64,000 bases of DNA from Paracoccus marinaquae (lineage in GTDB: Bacteria > Pseudomonadota > Alphaproteobacteria > Rhodobacterales > Rhodobacteraceae): NCBI RefSeq assembly GCF_018860165.1, contig NZ_JAHKNG010000010.1, positions 1 through 64,000 on the forward strand. The letters run 5' to 3'. Shown piece after piece: positions 1 through 8,989 of this stretch; positions within the stretch are counted from its first letter, which is position 1; every line of letters starts with the position of its first letter. The position numbers and the translations under genes are program-made. The notes under the pieces are model-generated. The model worked only from the letters and a program-made list of their open reading frames with translations, had not been told where the DNA came from and did no database searches.

Positions 1-1051
1 TGCCGACCTCGGCCTGGCAGCCGCATTCGGCCCCCGAGATCGAGGCATTGTGCTTGATCAGCCCGCCGATCGCCGCCGCGGTCAGCAGGAAATCGGGCAG
101 ATCGCGCTCGCTCGCGCCCGGCACATGGTCCAGCCAGTAGCGGATCACGGCGGGCACAACGCCGGCGGCGCCATTGGTCGGTGCGGTGACGACCTGGCCG
201 CCGGCGGCGTTTTCCTCGTTCACCGCCATGGCATAGACCGACATCCAGTCATTGATGACGTGCGGCGCGGTCAGGTTCATGCCGCGTTCGGCCATCAGCT
301 TTTCGTGGATAGCATGGGCGCGGCGGCGGATGTTCAGCCCGCCGGGCAGGTTGCCACCGGTCGCCAGCCCGCGTTCCATGCAGTCGCGCATGACCTGCCA
401 GATACGGGCAAGGCCATCGCGCAACTCTGCCTCGTTGCGGAAGGCCAGTTCGTTGGCGCGTTTCATCTGCGCGATGGTCTTGCCCGATCCTTCGGCCATG
501 GCCAGCATCTCGGCGGCGCTGGCGAAGGGGTAGGGCGCCTTCGAGGTGGCGTCGCTGCGGGCCTCGTCGCCCTGGCGCGCCAGTTCCTCTTCGGTCAGCA
601 CGAAGCCGCCGCCGACCGAGTAATAGACCTGATGAAAGATCACGTCGCCCTGCGCGTCCGTGGCCGACAGGGTCATGCCGTTGGCATGGCCGGGCAGGGC
701 GTTGTCGAAATCGAAGCGCAGATCCGCCCCGGGGTCGAATTGCAGCTCGCCCAGCCCCTCGGGTGTCAGGATGCGGCTGTCCCGATTGGCCGCCAGTGCC
801 GCCTCGGCCCCCGCGGCATCCAGCGTTTCCGGCACGAATCCGGCCAACCCGAGGATCGTGGCCCGGTCGGTGGCATGGCCCTTGCCGGTGAAGGCGAGGC
901 TGCCGTGAAGGCTGGCCCTCAGGCCATGCGCACGGAACGGCTGGAGGCGCAGCGCGGCCAGAAAACGGGCACCCGCGACCATGGGGCCCATGGTATGCGA
1001 GGATGAGGGGCCGACGCCCAACTTGAAGAGATCGAAGACCGACAGGAACAT
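1..1051 (-). CDS. sdaA: L-serine dehydratase (L-serine ammonia-lyase), C-terminus outside window
   Basis: Converts L-serine to pyruvate and ammonia in the cytosol with a 4Fe-4S cluster. About 350 residues are visible; the family is usually about 460, so the end lies beyond base 1. The N-terminus begins [10 protein letters not shown] and runs into the family motif [11 protein letters not shown] (residues about 12-23). Near the window edge [12 protein letters not shown] (about 339-350) holds cluster-type cysteines. The ATG at 1051 is preceded on the minus strand by an AGGGGG ribosome site. The gene is divergent from dusB. Several longer open frames antisense to it have no recognisable protein content. 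Confidence 0.95.
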   Translation of the reverse strand, partial: MFLSVFDLFKLGVGPSSSHTMGPMVAGARFLAALRLQPFRAHGLRASLHGSLAFTGKGHATDRATILGLAGFVPETLDAAGAEAALAANRDSRILTPEGLGELQFDPGADLRFDFDNALPGHANGMTLSATDAQGDVIFHQVYYSVGGGFVLTEEELARQGDEARSDATSKAPYPFASAAEMLAMAEGSGKTIAQMKRANELAFRNEAELRDGLARIWQVMRDCMERGLATGGNLPGGLNIRRRAHAIHEKLMAERGMNLTAPHVINDWMSVYAMAVNEENAAGGQVVTAPTNGAAGVVPAVIRYWLDHVPGASERDLPDFLLTAAAIGGLIKHNASISGAECGCQAEVG

Positions 1052-1170
1052 GCCGCCCCCTTGATGGTTCGTTTGCATCTAAGCAGCCGCGATGCGGCGC
1101 GGCCAGCCCGGATGCGACCCCTGCGGGGGCGTGTTGCGACATTGTGGCGAATGGAATCTGCCCTAATTAT

Positions 1171-1196
1171 TTGCACAGTGCTTTAAAAATGTGCAA
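1171..1196. promoter_or_regulatory. Inverted repeat TTGCACA-N12-TGTGCAA between sdaA and dusB
   Basis: The 228-bp divergent gap holds a perfect 7-bp inverted repeat (1171-1177 and 1190-1196) around an A/T-rich spacer in an otherwise GC-rich region. Each arm contains TTGCAC, which could act as a -35 element on either strand. The arms resemble the TGCAC/GTGCA halves of enterobacterial NtrC sites, but the spacing is wider, so the binding protein is unknown. A regulatory role for sdaA and the dusB-ntrBC operon is inference. Confidence 0.4.
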
Positions 1197-1279
1197 TCGC
1201 GGCGATGTGCGGGAAGGCTGGACTGCGGGGTCGTGACCGGCTTCTTGCGATGACGGCGACCAAGGCCGAGGAACATAAT

Positions 1280-2281
1280 ATGCAAATGCCCGACCCGATC
1301 ATCCTAGGCGATACGCGGCTTGGCGCGCCGGTCTTTCTGGCGCCGATGGCCGGGATCACCGACCTGCCGTTCCGGCGCGCGGTGGCGCGATACGGCGCCG
1401 GGCTGATGGTCAGCGAGATGGTCGCCTCGACCGAGATGGTGACGCCGCGCCCCTCGACCCGCGCCGCCGTCCGGGCCAAGGCGCTGACCGAAGGCGCGCT
1501 GCCGGTCAGCGTCCAGATCGCCGGCCGCGAGGCGGGCGCGATGGCCGAGACCGCGCGCATCGTCGAGGGCATGGGGGCCACGATCATCGACATCAACATG
1601 GGCTGCCCGGCCAAGAAGGTGACGGGCGGGCTGTCGGGCGCCGCGCTGATGCGCGACCTGGATCATGCGCTGTCGCTGATCGAGGCGGTCATCGGCGCGG
1701 TTGCGGTGCCGGTCACGCTGAAGATGCGGCTGGGCTGGGACGAGACCTGCCTGAACGCGACCGAACTGGCGCGCCGGGCCTCGGCGGCCGGGGTGCGGAT
1801 GCTGACCGTCCATGGCCGGACTCGGGCGCAGTTCTACAAGGGCCGGGCCGACTGGGCGCGGATCGCCGAGGTGGCAAACCTGCCCGGCCGTCCGCCCCTG
1901 GTCGCCAATGGCGACGTGACCGATGCGGCATCGGCGCGCGCGGCGATGGCGGCGTCGGGGGCCGAGGCGGTGATGGTCGGGCGCGGCGCGCAGGGGGCGC
2001 CCTGGCGGCTGGCCGGGATCGCCCATGCGCTGTGGGGCACGCCCGCGCCCGCCATTCCACGCGGCGCCGCGCTGGCCGATGCGGTCGAGGCGCATTACGA
2101 GGACATGCTGGGATTTTATGGCCGTGAACTGGGCCTGCGCGTCGCCCGCAAGCATCTGGGCTGGTATGCCGAGGCGAATGGCGCCCCTCTGCGGGCCGAG
2201 ATGCTGCGCGCCGACAGCCCGGCCGCGACCATCGCGCTGATCCGCCGCGCCTTTGCCGATGCGGACGCGGTGGCCGTATGA
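1280..2281 (+). CDS. dusB: tRNA-dihydrouridine synthase DusB (NifR3)
   Basis: FMN-dependent enzyme that reduces uridines in tRNA. The 333-residue product has the N-terminal flavin-binding LAPMAGITDLPFRR (about 20-33), the catalytic cysteine in INMGCPAKKV (Cys109), and VHGRTR and MVGRGAQGAPW further on. The open frame extends upstream to 1205, but the ATG at 1280 has GAGGAA seven bases before it and matches the family N-terminus. It is the first gene of the classic nifR3-ntrB-ntrC operon; its TGA overlaps the ntrB ATG by four bases (ATGA). Confidence 0.95.
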   Translation: MQMPDPIILGDTRLGAPVFLAPMAGITDLPFRRAVARYGAGLMVSEMVASTEMVTPRPSTRAAVRAKALTEGALPVSVQIAGREAGAMAETARIVEGMGATIIDINMGCPAKKVTGGLSGAALMRDLDHALSLIEAVIGAVAVPVTLKMRLGWDETCLNATELARRASAAGVRMLTVHGRTRAQFYKGRADWARIAEVANLPGRPPLVANGDVTDAASARAAMAASGAEAVMVGRGAQGAPWRLAGIAHALWGTPAPAIPRGAALADAVEAHYEDMLGFYGRELGLRVARKHLGWYAEANGAPLRAEMLRADSPAATIALIRRAFADADAVAV

Positions 2282-3396
2282 CCTGCGAACGCCCCGCCGA
2301 TTTCACCGAGGTAAGCCCGGGACCGGGCTGGATGCAGCTGCCGCTGCCGGCGCTGATCCTCGACGGCAAGAACCGGGTTGCGGCGATGAACGATGCGGCC
2401 GAGATCTGGCTGAACGTCTCGCGCAACTCGACCCTGGGCAAGCGGCTGGAGGGGAACCGGCTGTCGGGCAAGCTGCGCGTGCGCCCCTCGCTTCTGCCGC
2501 TGTGCGAGCGGGTCGCGGCCGGGGACGAGGCGCTTTATCAGCCCGGTGTCCAGTTCGAGATCGCCGACCGTGCGGGAGGCCATCAGCCGCGCCGTGCCGC
2601 CGTTCATGCCGGCTCGGCGCAGGGGATCGGCGGCGCGGTCTCGGTCCTGATCGTGCCCGAGGACGAGGCCGGCGTGATCCATCAGAGCCGCGCCCTGCGC
2701 ACCGCCGCCCGCAGCGCCATCGGCATGGCCGAGATGCTGGCCCATGAGATCAAGAACCCGCTGGCGGGCATTCGCGGTGCCGCGCAGATGATGGGAATGA
2801 ATGCCGCGCCCGAGGACCGGGAACTGGCCGAGATGATCGTCAGCGAGACGCGCCGGATTGTCGCGCTGCTGGATCAGGTCGAGCGTTTCGGCGACACCTC
2901 GGCGCCGCGGCTGGCGCCGCTGAATGTCCATGACGTGCTGGAAAAGGTCCGTCGCTCGGCCGAGTTGGGCTTTGCCCGCGGCCTGGTCATCCAGACCGAA
3001 TACGATCCCTCGCTGCCCTCGGCACTGGCCGATGCCGACCAGCTGACGCAGGTCTGCCTCAATCTGGTGAAGAACGCCGCCGAGGCGCTGTCGGGGCAGG
3101 GCGGCGGCACCATCCGGCTGCGCAGCCATTACGATCACGCATTGCGGCTGCCACCCGATGAGCTGCATGCGAAGGGTCGTCCGCTGCCTCTGCAGATCGA
3201 GATCGAGGATGACGGGCCGGGCCTGCCGCCCGCCATCGCCGAACAGGTCTTCGAGCCCTTCATCTCGGGCCGCGAGAACGGCACCGGGTTGGGGCTGGCG
3301 CTGGTCAGCAAGATCATCACCGATCACGGCGCGCTGATCCGGGTCGAAAGCCGCCCCGGCCGCACCGTTTTCCGTATCTCCCTGCCAAAGGCATAA
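2278..3396 (+). CDS. ntrB: Nitrogen regulation sensor histidine kinase NtrB (GlnL)
   Basis: Cytosolic histidine kinase/phosphatase that phosphorylates NtrC under control of PII proteins. In 372 residues there is an N-terminal PAS-like part (20-130), the H-box AHEIKNPLAG with His156, the N-box LNLVKNAAEA (261-270), the G1 box DDGPGLP (311-317) and the G2 box GTGLGLALV (335-343). There is no membrane segment, as expected for NtrB. Its ATG overlaps the dusB stop, and ntrC starts 10 bases after its TAA, so the genes are probably cotranscribed. Confidence 0.95.
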   Translation: MTCERPADFTEVSPGPGWMQLPLPALILDGKNRVAAMNDAAEIWLNVSRNSTLGKRLEGNRLSGKLRVRPSLLPLCERVAAGDEALYQPGVQFEIADRAGGHQPRRAAVHAGSAQGIGGAVSVLIVPEDEAGVIHQSRALRTAARSAIGMAEMLAHEIKNPLAGIRGAAQMMGMNAAPEDRELAEMIVSETRRIVALLDQVERFGDTSAPRLAPLNVHDVLEKVRRSAELGFARGLVIQTEYDPSLPSALADADQLTQVCLNLVKNAAEALSGQGGGTIRLRSHYDHALRLPPDELHAKGRPLPLQIEIEDDGPGLPPAIAEQVFEPFISGRENGTGLGLALVSKIITDHGALIRVESRPGRTVFRISLPKA

Positions 3397-3406
3397 GGAA
3401 CCCACC

Positions 3407-4852
3407 ATGGACGGAACCGTTCTGATCGCCGATGACGACCGCACCATCCGCACGGTGCTGACGCAGGCGCTGACCCGCGCGGGGTGCCGGGTCCATGCGA
3501 CCGGAAGCCTTGCGCAGCTGTCGAAATGGGTCGAGGAGGGGCGCGGAGATCTGGTCATCACCGACGTGATGATGCCCGACGGCAACGGCATCGACCGGAT
3601 CCCCGCGATCCGCGAGGCGCGGCCCGACCTGCCGGTGATCGTGATTTCGGCCCAGAACACCATCGTGACCGCGATCCGCGCGACCGAGGCCGAGGCCTTC
3701 GAATATCTGCCCAAGCCGTTCGATCTGCCCGATCTGATGAACAAGGCCGGCCGGGCCCTGTCGCGGCGGCCGCGCAAATCGGACCCGGCCCCCGATGCCG
3801 TGGCCGCGCCGCGCGACAGCGCCGATCCGGCGATGCCGCTGATCGGCCATGCGCCGGCCATGCAGGCGCTGTTTCGCATGGTGGCGCGGGTGCTGAACGC
3901 CGATCTGCCGGTGCTGATCGCGGGTGAGCCGGGCGTGGGCAAAAGCACCATCGCGCGCAGCTTTCACGAATTGTCGGACCGGCGCGATCTGGGTCTGGCG
4001 GTTCTGACCTCGGCCGATGCAAGCGAGCAGGCGATCAGCGCGGCGGCCGAAAAGGCGCGTGGCGGCACCATCGTCATCGAGAACCCGGCCGGGTTCGATG
4101 CCGCTGCCCAGGCCCGGCTGATCGGGCTGATCGAGGCGCTGGAATCCGGTCCCAACCGCGCCAGCGCCCCGCGGATCGTCGCCACCGCCGGCCCCGATCC
4201 GCAGGCCGATGTCGCGGCGGGCCGGCTGCGCTCGGATCTCTACTACCGGCTGGCCGGCGTGATGGTGGCGGTGCCGCCGCTGCGCGCCCGCATCGACGAC
4301 ATCCTGCCCCTGGCCCGGCATCTTCTGGCCCGCGCGGCCAGCCAGGGCCTGCCCGAGCGCGACCTGGCCGACGATGCCGCCGCCCTGCTGCGCGCGCATC
4401 CGTTCCCCGGCAATGTGCGCGAGCTTGAGAACATGATGCGGCGGCTGGCCCTGACCGCGGGCGGACCGGTCATTACCGGCGCCGAGTTGCGCGAGGTGCT
4501 GAGCCAGCAGGGCGTTTCGCGGGCACCGGCGATGATCCCCGGAAGTACTGCGCCAGGCGAAACCGCAGGTCCGGCGGCGTCGGCCCGCCCGGGGATCGGG
4601 GCCAGCCTGTCCGAGTCGGTCGAGGCGCATCTTCAGCGCTATTTCGACCTGCATGGCGAGGGATTGCCGCCACCGGGCCTCTATGAGCGGATCCTGCACG
4701 AGGTTGAACGGCCGCTGCTGCAGGTGTCGCTGGACGCGACCGGCGGAAATCAGCTGCGTTGCGCCGATCTTCTGGGGATAAATCGCAATACTCTGCGCAA
4801 GAAGCTGACCGAGCTGAATATCGAGGTGACAAGGCGCCGCAAACTGATGTAA
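3407..4852 (+). CDS. ntrC: Nitrogen response regulator NtrC, GAFTGA-less Rhodobacter type
   Basis: Response regulator for nitrogen assimilation genes (481 residues). The receiver has the phospho-acceptor Asp53 (VITDVMMPDG) and Lys103 (LPKPF). The AAA+ part has Walker A GEPGVGKS (173-180), a changed Walker B (GGTIVIENP, 219-227, where GGTLFLDE is usual) and no GAFTGA loop: only about 20 residues separate LAVLTSAD from ARGGTIVI. A Fis-type helix-turn-helix lies at about 440-475 (GINRNTLRKKL). R. capsulatus NtrC, which also lacks GAFTGA, activates sigma-70 promoters; by analogy this protein should too (inference). Confidence 0.95.
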   Translation: MDGTVLIADDDRTIRTVLTQALTRAGCRVHATGSLAQLSKWVEEGRGDLVITDVMMPDGNGIDRIPAIREARPDLPVIVISAQNTIVTAIRATEAEAFEYLPKPFDLPDLMNKAGRALSRRPRKSDPAPDAVAAPRDSADPAMPLIGHAPAMQALFRMVARVLNADLPVLIAGEPGVGKSTIARSFHELSDRRDLGLAVLTSADASEQAISAAAEKARGGTIVIENPAGFDAAAQARLIGLIEALESGPNRASAPRIVATAGPDPQADVAAGRLRSDLYYRLAGVMVAVPPLRARIDDILPLARHLLARAASQGLPERDLADDAAALLRAHPFPGNVRELENMMRRLALTAGGPVITGAELREVLSQQGVSRAPAMIPGSTAPGETAGPAASARPGIGASLSESVEAHLQRYFDLHGEGLPPPGLYERILHEVERPLLQVSLDATGGNQLRCADLLGINRNTLRKKLTELNIEVTRRRKLM

Positions 4853-4923
4853 AACCGCCACAGGGGCAGCGCCAGAGTCACGGCGCTGCAACAGCAAGCC
4901 GCGTCAGACGGCGAGTGGGGGTT

Positions 4924-7188
4924 ATGGTCGAGTCCGTATCAGGGCTGAGTTGGGACAGGCTGGCACGCATCCGGTTGCCGCGGCAGTGGCGCGGGATCCT
5001 TCTCTGGGGCGTGCTGCTGGTCGGTGCGGCGCTGGCGGTCGCGACGATGACGGTGCTGGGACCGCTGAGCCATGGCGGACAAAGCCGCGTGTTGCGGCTG
5101 GTCCTGCTGCTGGACCTTCTTTATCTGATCTGCCTCATCGGGCTGGTGATCCTGCGCATGGCGCGGCTGATCACCGCGCGCCGCCGTTCGGCGGCCGGTT
5201 CGCGCTTGCATGCGCGGCTGGTGATGGTCTTTGCCGGGCTTGCGCTGGTGCCGACGGTGCTGGTGGCGCTGTTCGCCGGGCTGCTGGTGAATATCGGGCT
5301 GGAAGGCTGGTTCTCGGAGCGGGTGCAGGAGGTGGTCACCACCTCGCAGGCCGCCGCCGAAGCCTATCAGGAAGAGCATCGCGGCGATCTCAGCGAGGAT
5401 GCGCGCGCCCTGGCCGGGGTGCTGACGCAGGCCGGGCGGGCGAACCCGATGATCGACGATGGCGAGATGCGCCAGCTTCTCGTGCAGGGGCAGGCGCTGA
5501 TCCAGCGCGGGCTGCGCGAGGCCTATGTCATCAACGGTGCCGGCGAGATCCGGGCCCGGGGCGAGCGCAGCTATCTGTTCTGGTACGAGGCGCCCGGCAG
5601 CGAGCAACTGGATCAGGCGCAGGCCGAGGGGCTGACGCTGATCGAGGATTGGCAGAACAACGAATTCCGCGCGCTGGTGGCGCTGCCGCCGCTGGCCGAC
5701 CGTTACCTTTATGTCACGCGCGATGTCGATGGCGATCTGCTGGGGCTTCTGGACGACACCCGGGCCACGGTCGGCGATTACCGGCAGCTTGAGGCGACCC
5801 GGGGGCAGGTGCTGTTCGAATTCTCGCTGGTCTATCTGGGCTTTGCGTTGCTGCTGGTGGCGGCGGCGATCTGGCTTGGGCTGTGGTTCGCCTCGCGCCT
5901 CTCGCGGCCGATCGGCCAGCTTGCGCAGGCCAGCGAACAGGTCGGTCGCGGCGATCTGGACGTGCAGGTGCCCGAACCCGATACCGGCGACGAGATCCAG
6001 ACGCTGGGCGAAAGCTTCAACCGCATGACCCGGCAGTTGAAGATGCAGCGCGAGGAACTGGTCGAAAGCTATCGTGCCAGCGACGAGCAGCGGCGATTGT
6101 TCGACAATGTGCTGTCCTCGGTGACCTCGGGGGTGATCGGGCTGGATGCGGCGGGCGAGATCGATTTCGTCAACCGCTCGGCCTCGCGGCTTCTGGGGCT
6201 GGATGCGCGGCTTTCCATCGACACGCTGCTGTCCGAGGCGGTGCCGGAATTCGCGCCGCTGTTCGAGCGGCTGTCCGCCTCGGTCTCGGCGGCGGTTCAG
6301 GACGAGGTGCGGCTGTCGCGCGACGGCCGGATCGAAAGCCTGCTGGTGCGCATGGCGGTGCGGCGCGGCACGGATGGCGATCTCGAGGGCTATGTGGTGG
6401 CTTTCGACGACGTGACCGAACTGGTCAGCGCGCAGCGCATGGCCGCCTGGGGCGATGTCGCCCGCCGCGTGGCCCATGAGATCAAGAACCCGCTGACCCC
6501 GATCCAGCTGTCGGCCGAGCGGCTGCGGCGCAAGTTCGCCCCGCTGGCCGCGCCGGAAGACCGGGCCTCGCTGGATCAGTATGTCGATGTGATCATTCGC
6601 CAGACCGGCGATCTGCGCCGCATCGTCGACGAGTTCAGCCGCTTTGCCCGCATGCCCGAGCCGGACCGGGCCGAGACCGATCTGGCGGCGCTTTTGCGCG
6701 AGGTCGTGCTGCTGCAACAGGACGCGCTGAAGGGGGCGCTGCGGGTCGAGATCCCCGAGCGCCCGGTCATCGTCGATTGCGATGCCGGCATGCTGCGCCA
6801 GGCGCTGACGAACCTCTTGAAGAATGCCGGCGAGGCGGTCGAGGAAAAGGCGGAACACCCGCCCGACGGCTGGGTGGCGCGGGTCCTGGTGGTGATGGAG
6901 GTCGGGCATGACGCCGTCGCCATCCGCATCACCGACAACGGCCCCGGCCTGCCGGCCGACCGTACACGCCTGTTCGAGCCCTATGTGACGCTGAAATCGC
7001 AGGGCACCGGACTGGGGCTGCCGATCGTGAAGAAGATCGTCGAGGAGCATGGCGGCAGCATGATCCTGACCGATGCGCCGGACGGCGAGGGCGCATTGGC
7101 CGAAATCCGCCTGCCGCGGGAACGTCACCCCGTGCGCGGCGCGCAACGCAAGAACAGAGAAGAAAAAGACGAGGCGGGAACGACATGA
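4924..7188 (+). CDS. ntrY: Nitrogen regulation membrane sensor kinase NtrY
   Basis: Membrane histidine kinase paired with NtrX, tied to nitrogen and redox control. The 754-residue product has hydrophobic segments at about 20-120 and near 300-325, a HAMP linker after the last one (SRPIGQLAQASEQVGRGDL), a PAS region (about 390-495), the H-box VAHEIKNPLTPIQ with His518, the N-box LTNLLKNAGEAV and a GTGLGLPIVKKIV ATPase box. The ATG at 4924 follows a GAGTGGGGG site; the frame is open to 4759, but that extra part overlaps the end of ntrC and looks unrelated. Its stop overlaps the ntrX ATG by four bases. Confidence 0.94.
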   Translation: MVESVSGLSWDRLARIRLPRQWRGILLWGVLLVGAALAVATMTVLGPLSHGGQSRVLRLVLLLDLLYLICLIGLVILRMARLITARRRSAAGSRLHARLVMVFAGLALVPTVLVALFAGLLVNIGLEGWFSERVQEVVTTSQAAAEAYQEEHRGDLSEDARALAGVLTQAGRANPMIDDGEMRQLLVQGQALIQRGLREAYVINGAGEIRARGERSYLFWYEAPGSEQLDQAQAEGLTLIEDWQNNEFRALVALPPLADRYLYVTRDVDGDLLGLLDDTRATVGDYRQLEATRGQVLFEFSLVYLGFALLLVAAAIWLGLWFASRLSRPIGQLAQASEQVGRGDLDVQVPEPDTGDEIQTLGESFNRMTRQLKMQREELVESYRASDEQRRLFDNVLSSVTSGVIGLDAAGEIDFVNRSASRLLGLDARLSIDTLLSEAVPEFAPLFERLSASVSAAVQDEVRLSRDGRIESLLVRMAVRRGTDGDLEGYVVAFDDVTELVSAQRMAAWGDVARRVAHEIKNPLTPIQLSAERLRRKFAPLAAPEDRASLDQYVDVIIRQTGDLRRIVDEFSRFARMPEPDRAETDLAALLREVVLLQQDALKGALRVEIPERPVIVDCDAGMLRQALTNLLKNAGEAVEEKAEHPPDGWVARVLVVMEVGHDAVAIRITDNGPGLPADRTRLFEPYVTLKSQGTGLGLPIVKKIVEEHGGSMILTDAPDGEGALAEIRLPRERHPVRGAQRKNREEKDEAGTT

Positions 7189-8576
7189 GCGACATTCTGA
7201 TCGTAGATGACGAACGCGACATCCGCGAACTGATCGCGGACATCCTGAAGGACGAGGGCTTCGAGACACGCGTCGCGGCCAATTCCGACGAGGCGGTGGC
7301 GGCCCTGAACGCGCAGGAGCCGGCGCTGATGGTGCTGGACATCTGGCTGAAGGACAGCCGCATGGACGGCATCGATATCCTCAAGCAGGTCAAGCGCAAC
7401 AACCCCGAGGTGCCGGTGATCATCATCTCGGGGCATGGCAATATCGAGATCGCGGTGGCCGCGATCCGGCAGGGCGCCTATGACTTCATCGAGAAGCCCT
7501 TCAATATCGACCAGCTGATGGTGGTGGTGAACCGGGCGATGGAGACCAGCCGCCTGCGGCGCGAGAACAGCAGCCTGCGCCGCAATGGCGACCGGCCGGC
7601 CGAGATGCTGGGCCAGTCGGCCGCCTTCAAGCGGTTGCGCGACAATCTGGACAAGGTGGCGAAATCGAACGGCCGGGTGATGCTGACCGGCGAGCCGGGC
7701 GCCGGCAAGGAACTGGCCGCGCGCTTCATCCACGCGCACAGCCCGCGCGCCGCGGCGCCTTTCATCACCGTCCCCTGCGCCAGCATCGAGCCCGAGCGCA
7801 TGGAGGAGGTGCTGTTCGGGCGCGAGAGCCCCGAGCGGGGGATCGAGGCGGGCCTGCTGGAGCAGGCGCATGGCGGGGTGATCTATTTCGACGAGGTGGG
7901 CGACATGCCGCTGGGCACCCAGCCCAAGATCCTGCGGGTGCTGACCGAACAGCAGTTCACCCGCGCCGGCGGGTCGGACCGGGTGCGGGTCGATCTGCGG
8001 GTGATCTCATCGACCAACCGCGACCTGCCGGCCGAGATTTCGTCCGGGCGGTTCCGGCAGGAACTGTATGACCGGCTGAACGTGGTTCCGGTCGCGGTTC
8101 CGGCCCTGGCCGAGCGCCGCGACGATATCGGACCCCTGGCCCGTCATTTCGTCGAGCAGTTCCACAAGAACCAGGGGTTGCCCATCCGCAACCTGCCCGA
8201 GGAAACCGTGGCGGCACTTCAGGCCATGCGCTGGCCCGGCAATATCCGCCAGCTGCGCAATGTGATCGAACGGGTGCTGATCCTGGCCGAGGAAAGCGGC
8301 CCGATCCAGCCTGCCGAACTGGAGCCGCAGGGCGCCACGCCCGACAACAGCGATGCGCTCAGCCTTGGTCCGCAGATCACGGCGATGGCGCTGCGCGAGG
8401 CGCGCGAAATGTTCGAGCGCGAATATCTGCTGGCCCAGATCAACCGCTTCGGCGGCAATATCAGCCGCACGGCGCAGTTCGTCGGCATGGAGCGCAGCGC
8501 CCTGCACCGCAAGCTGAAATCGCTTGGCGTGGTCGGCGGGGTGCGAAGCGAGGACGAGGTGATGCTCGGGAAATAG
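7185..8576 (+). CDS. ntrX: Nitrogen assimilation response regulator NtrX
   Basis: Partner regulator of NtrY (463 residues). The receiver domain carries Asp52 (VLDIWLKD) and FIEKPF with the conserved Lys. The AAA+ domain has Walker A GEPGAGKE (169-176) and an intact Walker B VIYFDEVGD (232-240), but in place of GAFTGA it reads LFGRESPERGIEAGLLEQ (210-227). A Fis-type helix-turn-helix ends the protein (RTAQFVGMERSALHRKLKSL). Loss of GAFTGA implies it does not remodel sigma-54 holoenzyme and acts as an ordinary DNA-binding regulator (inference). It is the last gene of the ntr run. Confidence 0.94.
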   Translation: MSDILIVDDERDIRELIADILKDEGFETRVAANSDEAVAALNAQEPALMVLDIWLKDSRMDGIDILKQVKRNNPEVPVIIISGHGNIEIAVAAIRQGAYDFIEKPFNIDQLMVVVNRAMETSRLRRENSSLRRNGDRPAEMLGQSAAFKRLRDNLDKVAKSNGRVMLTGEPGAGKELAARFIHAHSPRAAAPFITVPCASIEPERMEEVLFGRESPERGIEAGLLEQAHGGVIYFDEVGDMPLGTQPKILRVLTEQQFTRAGGSDRVRVDLRVISSTNRDLPAEISSGRFRQELYDRLNVVPVAVPALAERRDDIGPLARHFVEQFHKNQGLPIRNLPEETVAALQAMRWPGNIRQLRNVIERVLILAEESGPIQPAELEPQGATPDNSDALSLGPQITAMALREAREMFEREYLLAQINRFGGNISRTAQFVGMERSALHRKLKSLGVVGGVRSEDEVMLGK

Positions 8577-8598
8577 GCCCGCCGTTCCTGGCGGGGCC
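8576..8598 (+). terminator. Hairpin directly after ntrX
   Basis: GGCCCGCC (8576-8583) pairs with GGCGGGGCC (8590-8598), one bulged base, 6-base loop. It begins at the last base of the ntrX stop. No clear T run follows, so it may be a processing or Rho-associated hairpin and not a full intrinsic terminator. Confidence 0.4.
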
Positions 8599-8627
8599 GT
8601 ATCGTCATGGTTTCTTCAGGCAGGGAA

Positions 8628-8669
8628 CGTGGTCGGCGATGCGCTGCCAGGCTATCACCGCCGACCACG
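8628..8669. repeat. Perfect 11-bp inverted repeat, 20-bp loop
   Basis: CGTGGTCGGCG at 8628-8638 is the exact reverse complement of CGCCGACCACG at 8659-8669. Bases flanking both ends do not pair. It lies about 50 bases after ntrX, beyond the first hairpin. No adjacent T run marks it as a terminator. Confidence 0.7.
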
Positions 8670-8960
8670 CCCGATCCAGTCAGACTGGCGATGGCGTTCG
8701 GGGGAACAAACTTGAAGCATTACGACATTTGGCCGCGGGAGCAGACGAAACCGGGACCGTACATCGTCGGCATTCTCCATCTCCGTTCTGTCAACTGGGT
8801 CGGTCGGGCAGGTCCGAAGCGTGGCCCGGACTGCCAAATCCCAAGGCCCGGCCCGAAGGCGGGACCCGTCCGTGTCGGTCCGCTGGGCATGCACCGGGAT
8901 TAGGCTGTTCCGGTTCTCTGAAATCGGCATGTCGCAGCGTCTTCCTCCGCATTTCGAGCA

Positions 8961-8989
8961 TTGGAGGGTCTCAGATCGTTAACCATTAA
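8961..8989 (+). promoter_or_regulatory. Candidate trkA promoter
   Basis: TTGGAG (8961-8966), a 17-base spacer, then CATTAA (8984-8989, with ATTAAT one base later). It sits in the locally A/T-rich part of the ntrX-trkA gap, including GTTAACCATTAAT, about 165 bases before the trkA ATG. Matches are moderate. Confidence 0.3.

Noticed and set aside
50..1006. 318-codon open frame on the plus strand
   Set aside because: Shadow of sdaA on the opposite strand; only the minus-strand reading contains recognisable serine dehydratase motifs.
3407..8576. Loss of GAFTGA as a sign of broken regulator genes
   Set aside because: Both genes are otherwise full length with receiver, nucleotide-binding and DNA-binding parts, and NtrC of this lineage is known to lack the loop.
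8607..8989. Short open frames in the ntrX-trkA gap
   Set aside because: Two plus-strand frames and one minus-strand frame overlap, none has a good ribosome site or recognisable sequence.
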